A model generated the notes under the pieces. The model worked only from the letters and a program-made list of their open reading frames with translations. It had not been told where the DNA came from and did not search any database. From NCBI RefSeq assembly GCF_000425485.1, contig NZ_KE384383.1:1-64000 (forward strand): DNA of 64,000 nucleotides. Direction: 5' to 3'. This document shows, piece by piece, positions 60,040 to 64,000 of the stretch. This DNA comes from Flavobacterium tegetincola DSM 22377. Lineage in GTDB: Bacteria > Bacteroidota > Bacteroidia > Flavobacteriales > Flavobacteriaceae. Position numbers and translations under genes: made by a program. Within the stretch, counting starts at the first letter, position 1. Each line of letters opens with the position of its first letter.

Positions 60040-61167
60040 ATGGAAAAAATATATTTGGACAATGCGGCAACTACGGCTTTGCGTCCGGAAGTCATTGCTG
60101 AAATGGTTTCTGTTTTACAAAATGATTTCGGAAATCCATCTTCTTCTCACAGTTTCGGTCGAAGTTCCAAAAGTAAATTAGAGCTTGCGCGAAAAACCAT
60201 TGCGCAACTCCTAAACGTGTCTGCTCAAGAAATTATTTTTACTTCAGGTGCGACAGAAGCCAACAATTGGATTTTGAAAAATGCAGTCGAAAATCTGAAT
60301 GTAAAGCGAATCATTACTTCAAAAATAGAACACCACGCCGTTTTACATGCGGTAGAACATTTGCAAAGGCAACACCAAATTCAAGTTGATTTTTTAAAAA
60401 TTAAGGCAGACGGAAGTATTGATATCAATCATTTAATGGAATTGTTGAGTCAAGATATCTCCACAATGGTTTCCTTGATGCATGTCAATAATGAAATTGG
60501 AACCGTATTAGATTTGGCTGAAATTGCTTTAATTTGTAAACAACATTCGGTGTATTTTCATTCTGATGCGGTGCAATCTGTAGGAAAAATGAAACTGGAT
60601 TTGCAAGAAGTAACTGTTGATTTTCTCGTGGCAACAGCTCATAAATTTCATGGACCAAAAGGAATAGGTTTTGCATTTATCCGAAAAGGAACCGCAATAC
60701 ATCCCATTTTCCATGGTGGCGAACAAGAAAAAGGAAGCCGACCTGGAACGGAATCATTACACAATATTGTAGGAATGGCAAAAGCCATGCAGTTGTCCTA
60801 CCAAAATTTAGATTCGGATCGGAATCAAATTCAGGAATTGAAAAAATATACGGTAGCACAATTTGAAAAACATTTTCCAGAAGTACAATTCAACGGTAAT
60901 AGTGAAAAAACATTTTATACGATTCTAAATGTTCAGTTGCCACTTGACGCTTCAAAAAGCAGCATGTTACTTTTTACTTTGGATATGAAGGGAATTGCAG
61001 TTTCCCGTGGAAGTGCTTGTCAATCCGGAAGTGCACGACCGTCTCATGTTTTAGCTGAATTTTTAAATCAGGAAGCACTTTTAAAGCCGTCAATTCGGAT
61101 TTCGTTCAGTCATCTTTCCACCCAGAAAGAAGTGGATCGTTTAATAGAAGCTTTGCTTGCTGTATAA
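60040..61167 (+). CDS. Cysteine desulfurase (NifS/IscS family)
   Basis: 375 aa, PLP enzyme. It begins directly with IYLDNAATTALRPEVI, then FTSGATEANNWIL, HVNNEIGTVLDL, PLP lysine in ATAHKFHGPKGIGF (about residue 205), and catalytic Cys in SRGSACQSGSARPSHVL (about residue 325). Supplies sulfur from cysteine for Fe-S clusters or tRNA thiolation. No iscU, sufU or tusA gene is adjacent. The N-terminal motif fixes ATG 60040 as the start. Confidence 0.93.
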   Translation: MEKIYLDNAATTALRPEVIAEMVSVLQNDFGNPSSSHSFGRSSKSKLELARKTIAQLLNVSAQEIIFTSGATEANNWILKNAVENLNVKRIITSKIEHHAVLHAVEHLQRQHQIQVDFLKIKADGSIDINHLMELLSQDISTMVSLMHVNNEIGTVLDLAEIALICKQHSVYFHSDAVQSVGKMKLDLQEVTVDFLVATAHKFHGPKGIGFAFIRKGTAIHPIFHGGEQEKGSRPGTESLHNIVGMAKAMQLSYQNLDSDRNQIQELKKYTVAQFEKHFPEVQFNGNSEKTFYTILNVQLPLDASKSSMLLFTLDMKGIAVSRGSACQSGSARPSHVLAEFLNQEALLKPSIRISFSHLSTQKEVDRLIEALLAV

Positions 61168-61183
61168 TTTTAAAGAAATAAAA

Positions 61184-61597
61184 ATGCCAAGAATTCTCGC
61201 CATCGATTACGGACTAAAACGCACAGGAATTGCAGTTACAGACGAAATGCAAATTATAGCTTCCGGATTAACTACGGTAGAATCTCCAACATTAATTGCG
61301 TTTTTAAAAACATATTTCACTCAAGAAAAGGTAGAGAAAGTGCTCATCGGCGAACCCAAACAAATGAACGGACTGCCTTCTGAAAGTGCTGTGATTATTG
61401 AGAAATTCATTCTTGAGTTTGTCAAAGTTTTTCCAGAGATGACTGTGGTTCGCGTAGACGAACGTTTTACTTCTAAAATGGCGTTTCAAACCATGATTGA
61501 TTCTGGACTTAAGAAAAAACAACGACAGAACAAAGCGCTGATTGATGAAATTGCAGCTACTATTTTGTTGCAGGATTATTTGGGAAGGAAGTTTTAA
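61184..61597 (+). CDS. ruvX: Putative Holliday junction resolvase YqgF
   Basis: 137 aa from ATG 61184. RNase H-like fold: RILAIDYGLKRTGIAVTD at the start, VVRVDERFTSKMA, and KKKQRQNKALIDEIAATILLQDYL at the end. YqgF also processes pre-16S rRNA. The frame opens at 61157, but the family begins with MPRILAIDYG, so the later ATG is right. 16 nt after the desulfurase gene. Confidence 0.93.
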   Translation: MPRILAIDYGLKRTGIAVTDEMQIIASGLTTVESPTLIAFLKTYFTQEKVEKVLIGEPKQMNGLPSESAVIIEKFILEFVKVFPEMTVVRVDERFTSKMAFQTMIDSGLKKKQRQNKALIDEIAATILLQDYLGRKF

Positions 61598-61678
61598 CTG
61601 CGAAAGTATTTTCAATGTATATTTGCGATAGAAGAAGTATCTTAAACGCAGTATTTATTCATTATTTTCAACTGACCC

Positions 61679-62533
61679 ATGAAAAAAATTTCTACATTTT
61701 TAATTGTTGTGTTCGTATTGACAATCGCTGTTTCTTGTAAATCAAAAGTACTCGTAGCGGATATTGCACCCCAATATTTTACCGATTCAATTTACAGCAC
61801 GAGTTTGTCAGAATACAGAAAGCATAATGTGTACCTGCCACTGAATTTTAATAAACGAAAAAAATATCCAATAATTTATACAACTGATGGAAGCGCAATT
61901 TCAAGTGACGGTCTAATAAAAAAAGCATTAGATTCTTTAATTGGAAATAAAATTATTAAACCTGTAGTTTTAATTGAAAGCTTTTCAAAACACAAGATTG
62001 CTGATTCTAGTGGAACCTTTGGTGATGGAAAGAAAGTATACCTTCAATATAGAAATTTTGAGTACATCAATAATTATCAAAATGTTGCTCCAAATCCACT
62101 ATTAGAAAATCGATTTAAAAACCACATGACCTATTTTAAAGATGAATTAATTTCCTCAGTTGAAGGTAAATTGACTGAAAAAATAAAGAGGAAGGACCGT
62201 TATTTTTACGGATATTCAAATGGAGCAGGTTTCGGATTGAGTTTACTGAATACGCATCCGGATCTCATCGGAACCTATCTTTGTTTTTCGACTTTTGGCG
62301 GCGATGTTCAAACAAATAATTGGAATAAAGACGTTCATTATCCTACTTTGTACTTGAAATTCGGAAAAAATGAACCTACATTTTTAAAAGAGGACGCGGA
62401 TTTTCTAAAAGCTAAATATGATGATTTAAATGCTTTTATCGATATCGAAGAATTTGACGGAGGACACGATTGGAAAAAATGGAACAAAGGATTTATAGAA
62501 ACCGTACTTAAATTATTCGCTGAAAAGAAATAA
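61679..62533 (+). CDS. Esterase-like lipoprotein (alpha/beta hydrolase)
   Basis: 284 aa. Lipobox AVSC (Cys near residue 20). Alpha/beta-hydrolase body like esterase D: YIIYTTDGSAISSDGL-type oxyanion region, nucleophile Ser in YGYSNGAGFGLS, and His in EFDGGHDWKKW near the C-terminus. Probably hydrolyses an ester, for example a siderophore or a sugar acyl group, in the periplasm. Substrate unknown. It follows ruvX, where other Bacteroidetes often have def. Confidence 0.86.
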   Translation: MKKISTFLIVVFVLTIAVSCKSKVLVADIAPQYFTDSIYSTSLSEYRKHNVYLPLNFNKRKKYPIIYTTDGSAISSDGLIKKALDSLIGNKIIKPVVLIESFSKHKIADSSGTFGDGKKVYLQYRNFEYINNYQNVAPNPLLENRFKNHMTYFKDELISSVEGKLTEKIKRKDRYFYGYSNGAGFGLSLLNTHPDLIGTYLCFSTFGGDVQTNNWNKDVHYPTLYLKFGKNEPTFLKEDADFLKAKYDDLNAFIDIEEFDGGHDWKKWNKGFIETVLKLFAEKK

Positions 62534-62590
62534 AAAGTTGCGGTCTCATTTAATAATTGTTACGCCTTTGCAAATTTTACGCAGAAAACT

Positions 62591-64000
62591 TTAATCACTT
62601 TCCACCAATTTCCGACTCGCTTTCAATACACTTTCTGATAGGTTACTCAACCAAATCAACTGCTCAAGAACCAACTGGGCTTCTTGCATTTTCAATTGAA
62701 ATTCTTCTTCGTTTGCGCTATTTGCTCTAATTTCTTTTGAACGGATATTTTTTAGTTCCACAAAGCGAACTTCCAGATCAATCTTTTGATACGGTTCAAT
62801 CGGTTTTTTTGCGGTAGCATTTAAGACGTCCATTGCGGCATTTAGATTTTTCAAAGCCGCATCCACCACTACATTAAATGCGTCAGAGGCTTTAGTGGTT
62901 TTGTGCGTTTGAATGTACGTTCCTAAAGAAGCAGACGATGAAACAAGTGAATAATTCAATTCCACTAACTTGTACAATTGAGGCAATTGCTTTTGTTTGG
63001 ACTTTGGTTCTTGCGTCATTCTTTGAAATGAATTCATTAAATTCCCGATTTCAATAAAGGCAAATTTCCGCGCAATCTTATAAGAGGTAGTTACTTCGCC
63101 TTTCTTATTGTAAAATTCAGATATTTCTTTCAAGTAATGATAATTCGCTTTAATCGATTTTTTAAGGAAAACCCGAACATTCAGGAATTCCCAAGAAGGC
63201 CACAAGAGGTAATTTGCCGCAAAGGCTAAAGTAGCACCAATTAATGTATCCATGATTCTAAATTGCACCACATCGCGCACATTTGGCGTAAGCATTGCGT
63301 AAATAAATACTACATAAATGGTGACAAAGGTAGCTCCAACCTTATAATTGGTTTGCGTAAAAGTAAATCCCAGAAGCATAGCGATTACTGCAAAAACACT
63401 TATTGCCACTTGATTTTGTACAAAAGTGATTACTCCAAAGGCGATCACTCCTCCTAAAATCGTTCCAAAAATACGTTCATAAGAGCGTTGTTTTGTCAAA
63501 CCATAACCCGGACGTAGAATTACTACAATGGTCAATAAAATCCAATAGACTTTTTCAACTGAAATCAAATGTCCAATCACAATTCCTGCAAAAATAGTCA
63601 AAGTCAACCGCAGCGAATGTCTAAAAATAGTAGAGGAAAAACTTAAATTATTTTGCAGCGTACTCCATGGGTAATAGAGTGGTGTTAAAAATTTTTCTAA
63701 ATCTTTTTCAATTCCTTTGGTATCCTGTTTGTCAATTGGCGCTGTAAAAGCCCGTTCTAAAACCTTGATTTTTTCAATTTGACGTTCCACATAATCCCGC
63801 ATGTTGGAAAGCATAAGCACGCCTTCATGAGATTCATCAATTCCAACGGTGTTTTGGTACGCTGAAATTGCACTTTCTAAAATTTCTAAATCATTAAAGA
63901 GTTGGTGTGTGGACGCGTACTTTTTATTTTGCTCAATGGATAGTGAAATCCGCTTTAAAGTGGTAGCTAAATTATAGGCCAGGTCTTGATAATTCTTTAA
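62591..64000 (-). CDS. FUSC-family (YccS-like) membrane protein, 5' end missing
   Basis: Partial: the frame stays open from 62591 to the right edge (470 codons including the stop), so the N-terminal part lies outside the window. Visible part has a soluble segment, then a four-helix membrane unit (RLTLTIFAGIVIGHLI, YWILLTIVVILRPGYG, GTILGGVIAFGVITFV, ATFVTIYVVFIYAML), and a long cytoplasmic C-terminal domain. YccS/FUSC proteins are aromatic-acid-exporter-like inner-membrane proteins. The ATG-like M at 63814 is internal, because the frame is open upstream. Confidence 0.9.
   Translation of the reverse strand, partial: LKNYQDLAYNLATTLKRISLSIEQNKKYASTHQLFNDLEILESAISAYQNTVGIDESHEGVLMLSNMRDYVERQIEKIKVLERAFTAPIDKQDTKGIEKDLEKFLTPLYYPWSTLQNNLSFSSTIFRHSLRLTLTIFAGIVIGHLISVEKVYWILLTIVVILRPGYGLTKQRSYERIFGTILGGVIAFGVITFVQNQVAISVFAVIAMLLGFTFTQTNYKVGATFVTIYVVFIYAMLTPNVRDVVQFRIMDTLIGATLAFAANYLLWPSWEFLNVRVFLKKSIKANYHYLKEISEFYNKKGEVTTSYKIARKFAFIEIGNLMNSFQRMTQEPKSKQKQLPQLYKLVELNYSLVSSSASLGTYIQTHKTTKASDAFNVVVDAALKNLNAAMDVLNATAKKPIEPYQKIDLEVRFVELKNIRSKEIRANSANEEEFQLKMQEAQLVLEQLIWLSNLSESVLKASRKLVESD

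Noticed and set aside
1..64000. tRNA genes, insertion sequences, prophage or attachment sites
   Set aside because: I looked for T-loop GGTTCGAATCC-type strings, transposase motifs and integrases and saw none; gene content is uniform core chromosome.

Overview
The window is chromosomal DNA of a Flavobacteriaceae bacterium, most likely a Flavobacterium or close relative. The reasons are the AT-rich sequence, the absence of Shine-Dalgarno leaders, the many start sites preceded by the Bacteroidetes -7 box TAnnTTTG, and the gene families: two TonB-dependent receptors, a DUF4249 lipoprotein, Omp28/TlpA/DUF6029, DUF6048/DUF6452, DUF6095, CCC-motif protein, 2TM proteins and a Cys-rich ornithine aminotransferase. 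I see no transposase, prophage, CRISPR array or tRNA. It reads as core chromosome with small accessory islands.

Layout. 1-330 is the 3' end of an rRNA operon (5S gene and terminator; 23S lies off the left edge). 1-7 kb on the minus strand holds ClC and HPP membrane proteins, a coiled-coil lipoprotein, and a TonB receptor with a DUF4249 lipoprotein. 7-12.7 kb on the plus strand holds a second TonB receptor, then a signalling operon: TPR-like periplasmic protein, LytS-type histidine kinase fused to a 2TM domain, two more 2TM proteins (the first frameshifted) and a LytTR response regulator. 12.7-16.8 kb is a CsbD protein and an Omp28/TlpA/DUF6029 island. 16.8-20.6 kb is housekeeping (heme A synthase, CCA-adding enzyme, threonylcarbamoyl-AMP synthase). 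20.7-25.4 kb is a surface-glycan cluster of five glycosyltransferases. 25.6-31.5 kb has a VOC/HxlR pair, dapD, DUF389 and rel/spoT.

31.8-34.5 kb is a compact module of winged-helix regulator, two small membrane proteins and CreD. A near-identical palindrome (TACTTTG-N5-CAAAGTA) lies upstream of both of its transcription starts, which suggests a self-regulated envelope module; I consider this the best candidate for an undescribed regulon. 34.8-40.9 kb has kdsA with an outer-membrane protein, DUF4199, a split YeeE/YedE sulfur transporter, clpS and prmA. 40.9-50 kb has an OprO/P-type porin, TerC, the murQ operon, a ZIP transporter and RNA methyltransferases. 50-64 kb has rlmD-DUF6452-DUF6048, a histidine-kinase-like protein that has lost its phosphoacceptor histidine, OsmC, ornithine aminotransferase, a Smr-domain protein, cysteine desulfurase-ruvX, an esterase-like lipoprotein and the 3' part of a FUSC-family gene that runs off the right edge.

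Three intergenic elements (26.84, 31.67 and 36.75 kb) look like members of one structured-RNA or repeat family, with a compensatory base change in the outer stem between two of them. Coordinates were read by eye; start codons were moved inward where a -7 box or the family N-terminus showed that the longest frame was too long.
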